Of a stretch of 64,000 nucleotides of DNA, positions 29,120-38,501 are shown one piece after another. Origin of the DNA: Methylophilaceae bacterium (GTDB lineage Bacteria > Pseudomonadota > Gammaproteobacteria > Burkholderiales > Methylophilaceae); NCBI GenBank assembly GCA_014378915.1, contig JACMMS010000042.1, forward strand, positions 1-64,000, read 5' to 3'. Every line of letters begins with the position of its first letter. The stretch's first letter is position 1. The notes under the pieces were generated by a model, which saw only the letters and a list, made by a program, of their open reading frames with translations, had not been told where the DNA came from and did not search any database. Position numbers and translations under genes: made by a program.

Positions 29120-29136
29120 TTAACATGCGATGTTAA
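29120..29136. promoter_or_regulatory. Perfect palindrome upstream of the exopolysaccharide array, possible operator
   Basis: TTAACAT and ATGTTAA flank a GCG centre: a perfect 7+3+7 inverted repeat, 57 bases before the first gene of the array. No T-tract follows on either strand, so it is not a terminator. Size and position fit a dimeric repressor or activator site, and the regulator is unknown. Confidence 0.4.
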
Positions 29137-29197
29137 AGATTGATAATAAAATTGCCAGTGATAAAGTCAGCATAATATTTACTCAGTCAAACGATTA

Positions 29198-29243
29198 ATT
29201 ATTAAGTAAAAAGGATGCCAAGGCACCCTTTTTACTTAATAAT
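29198..29243. terminator. Bidirectional intrinsic terminator downstream of efp
   Basis: A long hairpin just after the efp stop. ATTATTAAGTAAAAAGG (29198-29214) pairs perfectly with 29227-29243. A single mismatch follows, then TGCC/GGCA around a two-base loop. The A-rich and T-rich flanks of the stem give U-tracts in both directions. It should end efp transcription and insulate the exopolysaccharide promoter. Confidence 0.8.
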
Positions 29244-29260
29244 TTAATTTAAAAAAATCA

Positions 29261-29821
29261 TTATTTCATGACACGGTTTTTATATTCACCTGTGCGCGTA
29301 TCAATCTCAACTTTGTCGCCAGTGCTACAGAATAACGGTACCGGGAATTCAAATCCTGTTGCAATTTTAGCTGGCTTCATCACTTTACCTGACGTATCAC
29401 CTTTTACAGCTGGCTCAGTGTAGGTAATTTCACGTACCACTGAGTTTGGCAACTCAACTGAAATAGCTTTATCATTGTAAAAACGCACTTCACATGCCAT
29501 GCCATCTTCTAAGAAATTAAGTGCATCCACCATGAATTCCGCATCTACATCAAACTGATTGTACTCAGCATCCATAAACACATAAGTAGGGTCTGCAAAA
29601 TATGAAAATGTGACATCTTTTTTCTCTAAAACAATCACTTCAAATTTATCGCCAGCGCCATAAATAGCTTCGCTTGGCGCATCAGATAACAAGTTTTTGA
29701 ATTTCATTTTAACCACAGCTGTGCTACGACCTGATTTATTGTATTCGGCTTTTGTTACAACTAGTGGATCTGTGCCTACCATGATGACGTTACCAACGCG
29801 GAGTTCTTGTGCTGTTTTCAT
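29261..29821 (-). CDS. efp: Elongation factor P
   Basis: A translation factor that binds between the P and E sites and relieves ribosome stalling at polyproline (186 aa). Seen: the KOW-like domain I with the loop NKSGRSTAV, whose tip residue is Arg32, then the two OB domains ending NRVMK. Arg32, not Lys, marks the branch activated by arginine rhamnosylation through EarP. The earP gene indeed lies immediately upstream on the same strand. The ATG is preceded by AGGG at seven bases. An intrinsic terminator follows the stop. Confidence 0.97.
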   Translation of the reverse strand: MKTAQELRVGNVIMVGTDPLVVTKAEYNKSGRSTAVVKMKFKNLLSDAPSEAIYGAGDKFEVIVLEKKDVTFSYFADPTYVFMDAEYNQFDVDAEFMVDALNFLEDGMACEVRFYNDKAISVELPNSVVREITYTEPAVKGDTSGKVMKPAKIATGFEFPVPLFCSTGDKVEIDTRTGEYKNRVMK

Positions 29822-29894
29822 TGTATTGCCCTATTTAACTAATTTTTACATTAGCAATGTTGTATTAAATTGGAGATTACTTAAAAGTGGCAAA

Positions 29895-29925
29895 ATTATA
29901 CCGCAAAACACTTTATTGATTGCAA
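29895..29925 (-). promoter_or_regulatory. Candidate sigma70 promoter for efp
   Basis: Read on the minus strand, a perfect TATAAT -10 (29900-29895) lies about 73 bases before the efp start. A TTGCAA -35-like hexamer (29925-29920) precedes it with a rather long 19-base spacer. It sits just at the earP stop, so efp may be transcribed alone as well as with earP. Confidence 0.4.
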
Positions 29926-31100
29926 AAATCAACCAAATTGCTACCTAAACTGGGTTGAAGGGCTAATTTTTGACTATAAACTTGAGTTTGATTTTTAATA
30001 TCAGGCAAAGCTTCAATGTACGTCAACCAAGCATGAGTAAAGCTAGCTTCTTTAGTTAAAGCGTTGGACCAGGTGAGACTTAATAATTTAACCGCTAGGT
30101 TGGCAGCGGTTTTAGCAGGCGAGTTAAATGTAGCACAATAATGATTAAGAAAAGCATCCAGCTTCACTAAGTGAGCAGCATCATCCTGAAAATAAGGTTG
30201 CCAAATCATAGGGTTAGCTGACCATATCGCGCGCAACCAACTATCTTCACCACGTACAAAATTAATATCACAACGCCAAAGAAGACGATCATATTCATCT
30301 TGAGATAAGAACGGTAGCACTTGAATGGTTAAATTATCTTTTTTAAAAGTATTGGCTTTATTTAAAGCATTATTCTCCAACAACAAATACTTAGAAATCG
30401 GCTGTAAGAAAACGCTTTCTGGTACATACAAGTTAATGGGGATAGGACTTTTTGCAAACGTTTGCAAGGCGCTCTGAATAGGTGCATTAGGATAACAAAA
30501 TAGCGAAACGTTTAATGCCGCTTGCTTTGGCATCACTTCTGCAATGCTAGCTGTTGTTTGGCTAATTTTAGTTTTCAGAGACTCTAGAAAACAATCTCTT
30601 TGCACAATTAATGATTTTTCTCGCGATAAACCGCCAGTTGCTTGAGTAAAACCAGGGAAAAAATAGGTTTTAGTTAAACCCGTGATGGGTTGCAAAGATG
30701 GTTTAGCATGAAAGTCATCCACCCATATTTCTGCAGATAAATATTCTAAATTAAGCCATTTTGTGTGCTGATGTGCACTTTGAGCAAGCTGCAGTTGCAT
30801 AGTAGCTATATATTGTGTTGGTAATCCGCATGTGAATGCCTCTATTACCACATCCGCGACATCATCAAACAATGGGTTATCTGGATAATGCAAAATACAC
30901 ACATTAACACCATCTATCATTTGCTGGTTTAATTGTGGGATCAGTACTGGAATTATTTTCTGGGCAGTTTCTGGCAAATCTACAAATAAACGTACGTTCT
31001 GATGATATTCGTTTGCAAGTTGCTTAGCTAATCGCCAGCACACACCTATGTCGCCATAATTATCAACAATTCGACAGAAGATATCCCAATGTTTAGTCAC
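29913..31100 (-). CDS. earP: EF-P arginine rhamnosyltransferase EarP
   Basis: Transfers L-rhamnose from dTDP-rhamnose to Arg32 of EF-P, activating it (GT-B fold, formerly DUF2331). The 395-residue product has the family N-terminus WDIFCRIVDNYGDIGVCWRL, which holds the Asp residues that act in catalysis. The C-terminal nucleotide-sugar block RCDINFVRGEDSWLRAIWS and the PMIWQPYFQDDAAHLVKL segment are also present. It is directly upstream of efp, the usual partner layout. dTDP-rhamnose synthesis genes (rmlABCD) are not in the window and must lie elsewhere. Confidence 0.96.
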   Translation of the reverse strand: MTKHWDIFCRIVDNYGDIGVCWRLAKQLANEYHQNVRLFVDLPETAQKIIPVLIPQLNQQMIDGVNVCILHYPDNPLFDDVADVVIEAFTCGLPTQYIATMQLQLAQSAHQHTKWLNLEYLSAEIWVDDFHAKPSLQPITGLTKTYFFPGFTQATGGLSREKSLIVQRDCFLESLKTKISQTTASIAEVMPKQAALNVSLFCYPNAPIQSALQTFAKSPIPINLYVPESVFLQPISKYLLLENNALNKANTFKKDNLTIQVLPFLSQDEYDRLLWRCDINFVRGEDSWLRAIWSANPMIWQPYFQDDAAHLVKLDAFLNHYCATFNSPAKTAANLAVKLLSLTWSNALTKEASFTHAWLTYIEALPDIKNQTQVYSQKLALQPSLGSNLVDFCNQ

Positions 31101-31143
31101 TAAATTTTAGTCGTTAACATGAGGCATAATGACAGCGCATCAG

Positions 31144-31662
31144 CTACTGATAGCGGATGCCTATGATTTCATATTGCGCTGCTACAGTCACTTCCCCATC
31201 ATCGTTGACCGTATTTTGTAACCCTATCTCATCACCGATACTTTTACCTAGCATCGCTTTTGCTAATGGTGAAACCCAACTAATCCAACCCTGAGCAAGT
31301 TCAATTTCATCCTTGCCAACTATACGGTATTCAACTTCGTCATCGCCTGTTAAAGAATAAAGCGCCACCCATGCACCGAAGTAAACTTTTTCTAGCCCAA
31401 CTTGGCGACTTGAATCAACCACCTCGGCTAAATCCATTCGTTTCATCACATGTTTTAAACGACCATCTATTTGCCTTAATCGGCGCTTACCATAAATATA
31501 ATCGCCATTTTCACTTCGATCGCCATTACTTGCCGCCCACGATACCGTGCGTACGACTTCTGGACGTTCAACTTTATAAAGCTGATAAAACTCTGCCTCT
31601 AGCAAGGCATACCCTTCTGGCGTGATGTAGTTTTTCTCATCAGCTACTGTTAGCTTTACCAT
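31144..31662 (-). CDS. greB: Transcription elongation factor GreB
   Basis: Stimulates transcript cleavage by backtracked RNA polymerase (172 aa). Seen: the N-terminal coiled coil with YITPEGYALLEAEFYQL and the acidic tip region ASNGDRSENGDYIYGKRRLR, whose D and E residues coordinate the catalytic Mg. The FKBP-like C-terminal domain ends YEIIGIRYQ. The YIYGKRRLRQID segment is typical of GreB rather than GreA. It lies 17 bases after the small membrane protein gene and 43 bases before earP. Confidence 0.95.
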   Translation of the reverse strand: MVKLTVADEKNYITPEGYALLEAEFYQLYKVERPEVVRTVSWAASNGDRSENGDYIYGKRRLRQIDGRLKHVMKRMDLAEVVDSSRQVGLEKVYFGAWVALYSLTGDDEVEYRIVGKDEIELAQGWISWVSPLAKAMLGKSIGDEIGLQNTVNDDGEVTVAAQYEIIGIRYQ

Positions 31663-31679
31663 ACTTTTAACTATACTTT

Positions 31680-32051
31680 TTATTGCGCAGCTGCAAGCGG
31701 CAAAATGTCTTTTATGTAATAGTTGGTGTCACCAAAGCAGCTGCTAGGTAAACCAATATGCTCTTCATAAACCAATTTAACGCGTGTGCCAGCTGCATCT
31801 GTAATGCGCTTGGCCAAGTCAGCATTTCGCACCGTAAAGTAAAATTTCTCTGCTTGCGTGCCAGGCATAGATACCATAATTAGCTCGCCTTCCCATGTTT
31901 TACAGATCCAGCCTTTTTGCGATATTTTTTGTACTAATCCAGCGCGCTCGCCAGATGAATAGCTCCAGCTAAGCATCGCCCACGTATATAAGCCCGATAG
32001 AACAGCCGCTAGAATGATTAAAATAATTAAGATTTTTAACGCTTTTTGCAT
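31680..32051 (-). CDS. Small membrane-anchored conserved hypothetical protein
   Basis: A 123-residue protein with one N-terminal membrane helix (about 5-27) and a short extracytoplasmic domain of about 95 residues. Two Cys residues (in GWICKTWEG and SSCFGDTNYY) could form a disulfide. I recognise a proteobacterial family of such proteins but not a function; some database entries carry misleading enzyme names. It is first in a leftward group with greB, divergent from the AddB-like gene. Confidence 0.75.
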   Translation of the reverse strand: MQKALKILIILIILAAVLSGLYTWAMLSWSYSSGERAGLVQKISQKGWICKTWEGELIMVSMPGTQAEKFYFTVRNADLAKRITDAAGTRVKLVYEEHIGLPSSCFGDTNYYIKDILPLAAAQ

Positions 32052-32150
32052 ATTGCCCTCATTTTTTGTATTTATTTATACATTTACTATTATATGAGTG
32101 GCTAACTAAATGTTGCAGATTATTTAATCATCCACCTGCAAAACGCTACA

Positions 32151-34976
32151 ATGCAATCTATGACAACTGCTCATTTAACATTAACCATTTGCGCTACAGC
32201 ACGTTTAAGCCGTGGATTGCAGGATGCGCACGAGAGCGAACAAATTGCTCTTGGATTAACGCAATGGGCTGCCCCTCACATTGTTACGCTAGCTCAATGG
32301 TTAGATGAAATACTTAATGAAGCCTTGTTATTAGGTGAAATTGACTCATTTAGTTTACCAAAATTTGTGTTGAGTAACGCTGCAGAAAATCTATTGTGGG
32401 AAGAGGTCATTCATAGCAGTTTACAAAAACTTGCAGAAAATCAATCTGTTGGTACAACCAGCCTATTTGATATCAAAGGTTTAGCAAAATCAGCTACGGA
32501 AGCAAATAAGCTAATCATTGAATGGCAGATTTATGAAAACCCAATAAAAACCAACGCTCAATCGACTTTCGCTTTTCAATCGAATTTCAATACTGAAGAA
32601 ACACGTCAATTTTTACAATGGCGCCACGCATTTCAACGACTATGCAGTCATCACCATTGCTTAGAGGCCTCAAGGTATTTAGTTCTACAAATTAACAGCT
32701 TATGTAAAAGGTCACCTAACTTAGCAACTGATATAACCTTACCAGCACATATCGTATTTGCGGGGTATGACCGTTTTACGCCACTAGAACAGCAGCTATT
32801 AGATTATTTAATATCCACGGGTATCAGTATTGAGTATTGGCAACCACAGGTTAATGATAATCAGAATATGCAAATTGCATTAGAAGACAGCACTGCAGAG
32901 TGTCGTGCTGCGGTAGCCTGGGCTAAAGCAACACTTGTTAGCAACCCTAGTGCGCAATTAGCCATTATTTCGCCTGTATTAGGTAACTTACGTGATCAAC
33001 TTAATTATTTATTAGATGATACTTTTCATCCGCAAACATTACACCCAAATCATTATGAAGCACCACGCTGCTATGATTTTTCTATTGGTTTGCCACTCAC
33101 ACAGTATTCGATTATTAATAGCGCGTTCAATATACTGAAACATACCTTGCCGCACGCAAAACTTACGCAACCAGTGTGTGCTACTTTGCTAGAAGACACT
33201 TACTTTAGCGACAATAGGGAGCTAGATAACCGTGCAATTCTTGATTTAAAATTAAGGCGCAACCTAGGGCGCACATTTAATCTCGAGCAGTTGATTTATC
33301 AAGCGAATAGTGCCCAAACGCAAGGATTGCAAATTCAACAGCTAATTGCACATTTATCGCAAATGCAATTATTAAGCGATACGTGGACTAAAAAACAAAA
33401 ACCATCTACTTGGTGTATGAACTTTACAGCGCTACTACATGCAGTTGATTGGTCGACTAGCCGCGCATTATCTAGCCATGAATATCAAGCACAGCAAGCA
33501 TTGTTAAAAGTATTTGATGAGTTTGCAGCGTTAGATATTTTATTAGGGCATATTGCTGCAAATGAAGCTGTGCAAAGGCTGATGCAACTCACTCATAGCA
33601 CTATGTTTCAACCTGAGGCTAAAGGTGAAACACATATCCAATTATTAGGCTTGCTCGAAACAGTGGCGGTACAACTCGATGCGATTTGGATAATGGGCAT
33701 GAATGACCAGCATTGGCCACCACCCGCAAAACCCAACCCTCTGCTACCCGCTCAGTTACAACGCAGTCATGGCACACCGAGTGCCTGTGCTGAAGTACAA
33801 GCTAATTTTGCATCCATAGTGCATCAGCGCCTAAGCCAGAGTGCCAAGCTAGTGATATTTTCATACGCATCAAAGGAAGGCGACCGAGAACTTCGCGCTT
33901 CACCTACTTTAGACAAAATACCAAAAGTAACAACCATTGAAAGTGTATGCGATTTAAACTTAAAAACGCTAACTGAAAAGTTATCTCAGGAAGCCTCCTC
34001 CAGCATGCAATATTTAGATGATCATATAGCGCCTGCTGTTGGTCAAGATGAAATAGCTCGAGGTGGAAGCCAGTTATTAAAAACACAGGCAATTTGTCCT
34101 GCATGGGCGTTTTATCAATACCGTTTAGGGGCTAATAGCCTGCAAGAGGCCACTGACGGACTAGATAGCTTAGCGCGTGGCACCTTGGTGCATGCAGCAT
34201 TGCAATGCTTTTGGTTAAATTGTGAAAATTTATCATCGCTTAAAACCATGTCTAATCAAACATTAGCTGCTTTAGTTGCACAGTCTGTAACAGCTGGTAT
34301 TGATCAGTTTTGTGAAAAACAAGGCATGATCATGCCAATGCAAATTATGGCACTAGAACAATATCGGCTTGAACAACTTCTCAGTGCTTGGTTAACGCTG
34401 GAGGCTGAACGTGCTGACTTTAGTGTCCAGGCTTGCGAAAAAGAGCTTACGCTCAATTTATCAGGTATTGCCGTAAAAGTGGTCATAGACCGCATAGACG
34501 TTATAGCTGACGGTAGCTTAGTGATTATTGATTACAAGACTGGTAGCCAAGTTGAAACTAAAAGCTGGGCAGATGACCGCATCAGCGAGCCACAATTACC
34601 AATGTATGCCTCTATAGCATTACATCAAGAACAAATCGTTGCAGTGTGTTTTGGCAAAGTAAAAAAAGATAGCAGCCAGTTTGTTGGCATTGCCGCACAA
34701 GATGAAATATTACCCAATGTGGAAGGCTTGGCAAATGTACGCGCCAACTCTGCATTTAAAAAATTTAATGATTGGGATAGCCTGATTTTGCACTGGGAAA
34801 CCAGCTTAAATCTAATAGCAACAGAAATTAAAAATGGCGAAGCTGGAGTTAAATTCAAAGATGAGAGTGTGCTAGCTTACTGCGAAGTAAAACCTCTGTT
34901 ACGCCTGCCAGAAAGGCTGTTACAGTTTGAACAATTTCAATCAGTCACAACATCACCAAAAAGCATCAATGAATAA
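32151..34976 (+). CDS. AddB-like nuclease (PD-(D/E)XK, probable DNA repair protein)
   Basis: A 941-residue protein of the AddB-like group that pairs with a UvrD-type helicase in betaproteobacteria. Such pairs resect double-strand ends for recombination. Seen: an inactive helicase-like core without Walker A, and a C-terminal RecB-type nuclease domain with GSLVIIDYKTGS (D794, K796) and SEPQLPMYA. In AddB four Cys hold a 4Fe-4S cluster. Here the first is kept (C649), but of the CxxC-x5-C group only C911 remains, with Leu at 908 and 917. A nearby ATG at 32160 is an alternative start. It overlaps the helicase gene by eight bases. Confidence 0.85.
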   Translation: MQSMTTAHLTLTICATARLSRGLQDAHESEQIALGLTQWAAPHIVTLAQWLDEILNEALLLGEIDSFSLPKFVLSNAAENLLWEEVIHSSLQKLAENQSVGTTSLFDIKGLAKSATEANKLIIEWQIYENPIKTNAQSTFAFQSNFNTEETRQFLQWRHAFQRLCSHHHCLEASRYLVLQINSLCKRSPNLATDITLPAHIVFAGYDRFTPLEQQLLDYLISTGISIEYWQPQVNDNQNMQIALEDSTAECRAAVAWAKATLVSNPSAQLAIISPVLGNLRDQLNYLLDDTFHPQTLHPNHYEAPRCYDFSIGLPLTQYSIINSAFNILKHTLPHAKLTQPVCATLLEDTYFSDNRELDNRAILDLKLRRNLGRTFNLEQLIYQANSAQTQGLQIQQLIAHLSQMQLLSDTWTKKQKPSTWCMNFTALLHAVDWSTSRALSSHEYQAQQALLKVFDEFAALDILLGHIAANEAVQRLMQLTHSTMFQPEAKGETHIQLLGLLETVAVQLDAIWIMGMNDQHWPPPAKPNPLLPAQLQRSHGTPSACAEVQANFASIVHQRLSQSAKLVIFSYASKEGDRELRASPTLDKIPKVTTIESVCDLNLKTLTEKLSQEASSSMQYLDDHIAPAVGQDEIARGGSQLLKTQAICPAWAFYQYRLGANSLQEATDGLDSLARGTLVHAALQCFWLNCENLSSLKTMSNQTLAALVAQSVTAGIDQFCEKQGMIMPMQIMALEQYRLEQLLSAWLTLEAERADFSVQACEKELTLNLSGIAVKVVIDRIDVIADGSLVIIDYKTGSQVETKSWADDRISEPQLPMYASIALHQEQIVAVCFGKVKKDSSQFVGIAAQDEILPNVEGLANVRANSAFKKFNDWDSLILHWETSLNLIATEIKNGEAGVKFKDESVLAYCEVKPLLRLPERLLQFEQFQSVTTSPKSINE

Positions 34977-37900
34977 ACCAGACATAAACATGCTAGATTT
35001 ATTAGCTTTAGATAGTCAAAATCGACGAACTGCGCTTAATTTACAATCGTTTATTATAGAAGCTCCCGCTGGTGCAGGGAAAACAGAATTACTCACGCAA
35101 CGCTATTTAAGACTGTTAGCGGTAGTAGATGAGCCAGAAGAAATTGTTGCATTGACCTTTAGCAATAAGGCAACTGCAGAAATGCGCAATCGTATTTTGC
35201 TAAGTTTAGAAAATGCTAAGCAACACACTATAGAAACTGCCCCACATAAATTAGTGACGCGCAAATTAGCCATAGCTGCTCTTAATCGCGGCCAAGAGCG
35301 CAACTGGAACTTAATGACACAACCATCACGCTTAGAAATAATGACGATAGATGCACTGTGCAGCTCGCTTGCCAGAAAAATGCCGTTGTTAAGTCGTTTC
35401 GGCGGCCAGCCTATGGTAAGCGACAGCCCAGAGGCACACTATGATGTAGCTGCTAGGCTTACACTTGCAGATGTATTACAAGAAAGTTTATCCAGCGATA
35501 CTGTCACTACCGCTTTACGCTATATGGATAACGACGCAACTAAGCTAAGTAAATTAATTGCCAACATGTTAGCCAAGCGCGATCAATGGTTACCCCTAGT
35601 TGGAGCACACACAGGACTAAGTAATGATGATATCGCCTTACAGATTGAATATGCTTTACAACATTTAATTGAGCAAGATTTACAACGTGCAGTTGATCCC
35701 TTTACACAAAGCATTCAAATTAAACTCATGCCTTTGGCACGTTTTGCTGCTAGTCATTGTGATGATAGTAATATTATTAAGCAACTTTTAGATTGGGATA
35801 TACCACTGGAGCCAAACATTAAAGACTTACCGAGTTGGCAAGCAATTACCGAGTTGCTGTTAACTCAAAAAGACGAGTTACGTAAAAAACTCGATAAAAA
35901 TGTTGGCTTTCCACCGGGTGAAAACAAAAATGAAAAAATTGACTTTAAACAGAAAAAAGACGATTTTTTTCATTTAATAGCCGAATACCCACAGTTAGAA
36001 GAACTTGCCCTTATTCGCAAGCTACCCGATATTGCAGAAGTAGCCAATAATGCCAATGTTATTCGCGCAATATCCAACATGCTGCGACTTGCTACAGCCC
36101 ATTTGTGGATGGTATTTCAAGCAGCAAACGAAGTTGATTTTGTTGAAATTGCCAATTGCGCCAGATTAGCGCTAGGTGATGCGAATAGCACACAAGGCGT
36201 AACTGATTTAGCGCTTAAGCTAGATTATCAAATTAAACATCTGCTGATTGATGAGTTTCAAGATACCAGCCCGACACAAATGAAGCTGATTGAGCAGCTG
36301 ATTCAAGGCTGGCAATCAGATGATGGTCGTACGCTATTTTGTGTGGGTGATCCTATGCAATCTATTTACCGATTTCGCAAAGCGGATGTTAGTTTGTTCT
36401 TACAAGCCAGTAGAAATGGCATTGGACAATTGCCCCTCACGTCTTTACGACTGTCGCGCAATAATCGCTCACATCCTGTAGTAATTGATTGGATTAATCA
36501 TGCATTTGAATCTGTTTTTCCTCCCGTAGATAATACTGCTGCTGGCGCAATTAGCTATCGACCATTTACCGCCACTAAGCCCGAAGTCAACGATGAATCT
36601 GTCAACATACATCCTATTATCTACAATGAAAATAGCGAAGATTTGAGTGCTAATGTTATAGAAGCTAAGCTTGTAGCCGAATTAATACAGCAAGAAAAAC
36701 AAAAAAATAATGGTCATAAAATTGCGGTATTAGTAAAATCACGCAGCCATTTAAATGAATTGGTCTCTGAAATCAGGCGTAACCATCCATACCTTACTTT
36801 TCAAGCAGTTGAGATTGAGCAGCTCAGTAATCGTCAAACGATACAAGATGCGTTGTCACTCACTTATGCCCTGCTCCACCGCGCTGACCGAGTGCATTGG
36901 CTAAGCATATTGCGTGCGCCATGGTGTGGGTTAACTTTGGCCGATTTACATAAACTATGTGCTGATGACCAAAAATCGACAATTTGGCAATTAATGCAGC
37001 AACAAGCTAGGCTGGAAACATTAAGCGCCGATGGCCAGCAACGTTTACTCCACGTACACAGCGTATTAGCTGAAGCATTAAACAATCAAGGCCGCATGCC
37101 GCTTAGGCGTTGGCTTGAATCTACCTGGTTAAAATTAGGTGGGGCAGCTTGTTTAATAGAGGCTGGCGATATCCGCGATATTCAGGCCTATTTTGATTTG
37201 GTAAAAAAGTTAAGTTCAGCAGGTACGCTAGACTTTTTGCAATTAGAATCTGCCATCCAAAAGCTATATGCCAAGCCTGATGTGAGCGCAGATGACAGCC
37301 TGCAATTTTTAACGATTCACAAATCAAAGGGTTTGGAGTTTGACGTAGTCATCTTACCAGCGCTAAACCGTAAACCACGTGACAATGATCCAGCATTAAT
37401 ATGTTGGGAAGAGTTACAGATACAAGGTGAAACACATTTAATTGCAGCGCCTTTTGTAACAAAAAACAAAGGTGAGGCGCCTAGTGTTTACCATTATTTA
37501 CAAACGTTAGAAAATACCCGCAGCCTAAATGAAGCAGCACGTTTACTTTATGTGGCAGTCACGCGTAGCGTAAAAAAATTGCATTTAATCGCCGTTATAA
37601 AACCCAATCAGAGTGATGCCATTAAACCAACTAAAAGATCATTTTTAGAATTATTATGGCCAGCTATTGGCGGTGAATTTTTACGGGCATTTGAACATCA
37701 AAATAACAAATATCAGTTATTGGTTAATAATGAAAATAGCAACATAACTGAAAAAAAATTAGTACTAGAATTAGCTGATTTTGTTCCAAAACTAATCCGT
37801 ATAAAGCATCCGCAAATTCCAGCATTATTAGTAGCTGGTACTAAGTTATATACAACAGAAATCGCATCATCAAATACTCTAAAGAACTTAGCATTCGCCA

Positions 37901-38469
37901 TTAAAAGCGCTAATGAGCAAGCCGTATTGAGCTTTAAAAATTTAAACATGGATAGTGGAACGCTCGCACATCATTATATGGAGCTCATATCCAAAAGTGA
38001 TCTGGCTAAATGGCCAATCGAACGCTTAAATAAACTAGAGCCAGCCATGATGCAATGGTTAATACAACACGGTCACAGCAGCGAGTTAGCAAAAATAGCG
38101 GCAACTCAAATAAATTCAGCACTAAAAATCACATTACAAAGCGAAGATGGGCAGTGGATACTGAAAACTCCAGAACAAGCATTTAGTGAATTAAGTTTAA
38201 TGCAAAGCCATATCCCAGATGCTGAAAATTTAATACCCTTAAAAATTCAAAATTACCGAATTGATCGTACATTCATAGCAAATGGTATACGCTGGATTAT
38301 TGATTACAAATTAACGCTTACCGATGAAAATATTAACCTGACACAAACAGCTAACAGCCACGCACCTCAACTTGCAAGGTATGCCAATTTATATAAAGAA
38401 GAGAACTTACCAATTCAGCAAGCTGTCTTGTTTTTAAGCTTGGGTGTACTCATAAAAATAAAAACGTAG
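34969..38469 (+). CDS. AddA/RecB-like UvrD-family helicase-nuclease
   Basis: The helicase-nuclease partner of the upstream AddB-like protein (1166 aa from the chosen ATG). Seen: Walker A APAGAGKTELL (residues about 32-42), Walker B/motif II LLIDEFQDTSP, motif III-IV region FCVGDPMQSIYRFRKADV, and motif V-VI FLTIHKSKGLEFDVVILP with LLYVAVTRS. A C-terminal nuclease-like end carries WIIDYKLT and QLARYANLY. I chose the ATG at 34969, whose ATGA-type overlap with the upstream stop implies coupling, over a TTG at 34927. The protein ends about 35 residues after the nuclease motif. A terminator follows directly. Confidence 0.88.
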   Translation: MNKPDINMLDLLALDSQNRRTALNLQSFIIEAPAGAGKTELLTQRYLRLLAVVDEPEEIVALTFSNKATAEMRNRILLSLENAKQHTIETAPHKLVTRKLAIAALNRGQERNWNLMTQPSRLEIMTIDALCSSLARKMPLLSRFGGQPMVSDSPEAHYDVAARLTLADVLQESLSSDTVTTALRYMDNDATKLSKLIANMLAKRDQWLPLVGAHTGLSNDDIALQIEYALQHLIEQDLQRAVDPFTQSIQIKLMPLARFAASHCDDSNIIKQLLDWDIPLEPNIKDLPSWQAITELLLTQKDELRKKLDKNVGFPPGENKNEKIDFKQKKDDFFHLIAEYPQLEELALIRKLPDIAEVANNANVIRAISNMLRLATAHLWMVFQAANEVDFVEIANCARLALGDANSTQGVTDLALKLDYQIKHLLIDEFQDTSPTQMKLIEQLIQGWQSDDGRTLFCVGDPMQSIYRFRKADVSLFLQASRNGIGQLPLTSLRLSRNNRSHPVVIDWINHAFESVFPPVDNTAAGAISYRPFTATKPEVNDESVNIHPIIYNENSEDLSANVIEAKLVAELIQQEKQKNNGHKIAVLVKSRSHLNELVSEIRRNHPYLTFQAVEIEQLSNRQTIQDALSLTYALLHRADRVHWLSILRAPWCGLTLADLHKLCADDQKSTIWQLMQQQARLETLSADGQQRLLHVHSVLAEALNNQGRMPLRRWLESTWLKLGGAACLIEAGDIRDIQAYFDLVKKLSSAGTLDFLQLESAIQKLYAKPDVSADDSLQFLTIHKSKGLEFDVVILPALNRKPRDNDPALICWEELQIQGETHLIAAPFVTKNKGEAPSVYHYLQTLENTRSLNEAARLLYVAVTRSVKKLHLIAVIKPNQSDAIKPTKRSFLELLWPAIGGEFLRAFEHQNNKYQLLVNNENSNITEKKLVLELADFVPKLIRIKHPQIPALLVAGTKLYTTEIASSNTLKNLAFAIKSANEQAVLSFKNLNMDSGTLAHHYMELISKSDLAKWPIERLNKLEPAMMQWLIQHGHSSELAKIAATQINSALKITLQSEDGQWILKTPEQAFSELSLMQSHIPDAENLIPLKIQNYRIDRTFIANGIRWIIDYKLTLTDENINLTQTANSHAPQLARYANLYKEENLPIQQAVLFLSLGVLIKIKT

Positions 38470-38487
38470 CCAATTGGCTGCTTTTTT
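38466..38487. terminator. Intrinsic terminator after the AddA-like gene
   Basis: A six-pair stem GTAGCC/GGCTGC with an AATT loop (38466-38481) is followed by six T residues on the plus strand. It starts at the helicase stop codon and also separates the convergent pgl gene. Confidence 0.7.
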
Positions 38488-38501
38488 AAAATTTATAGAG
38501 G

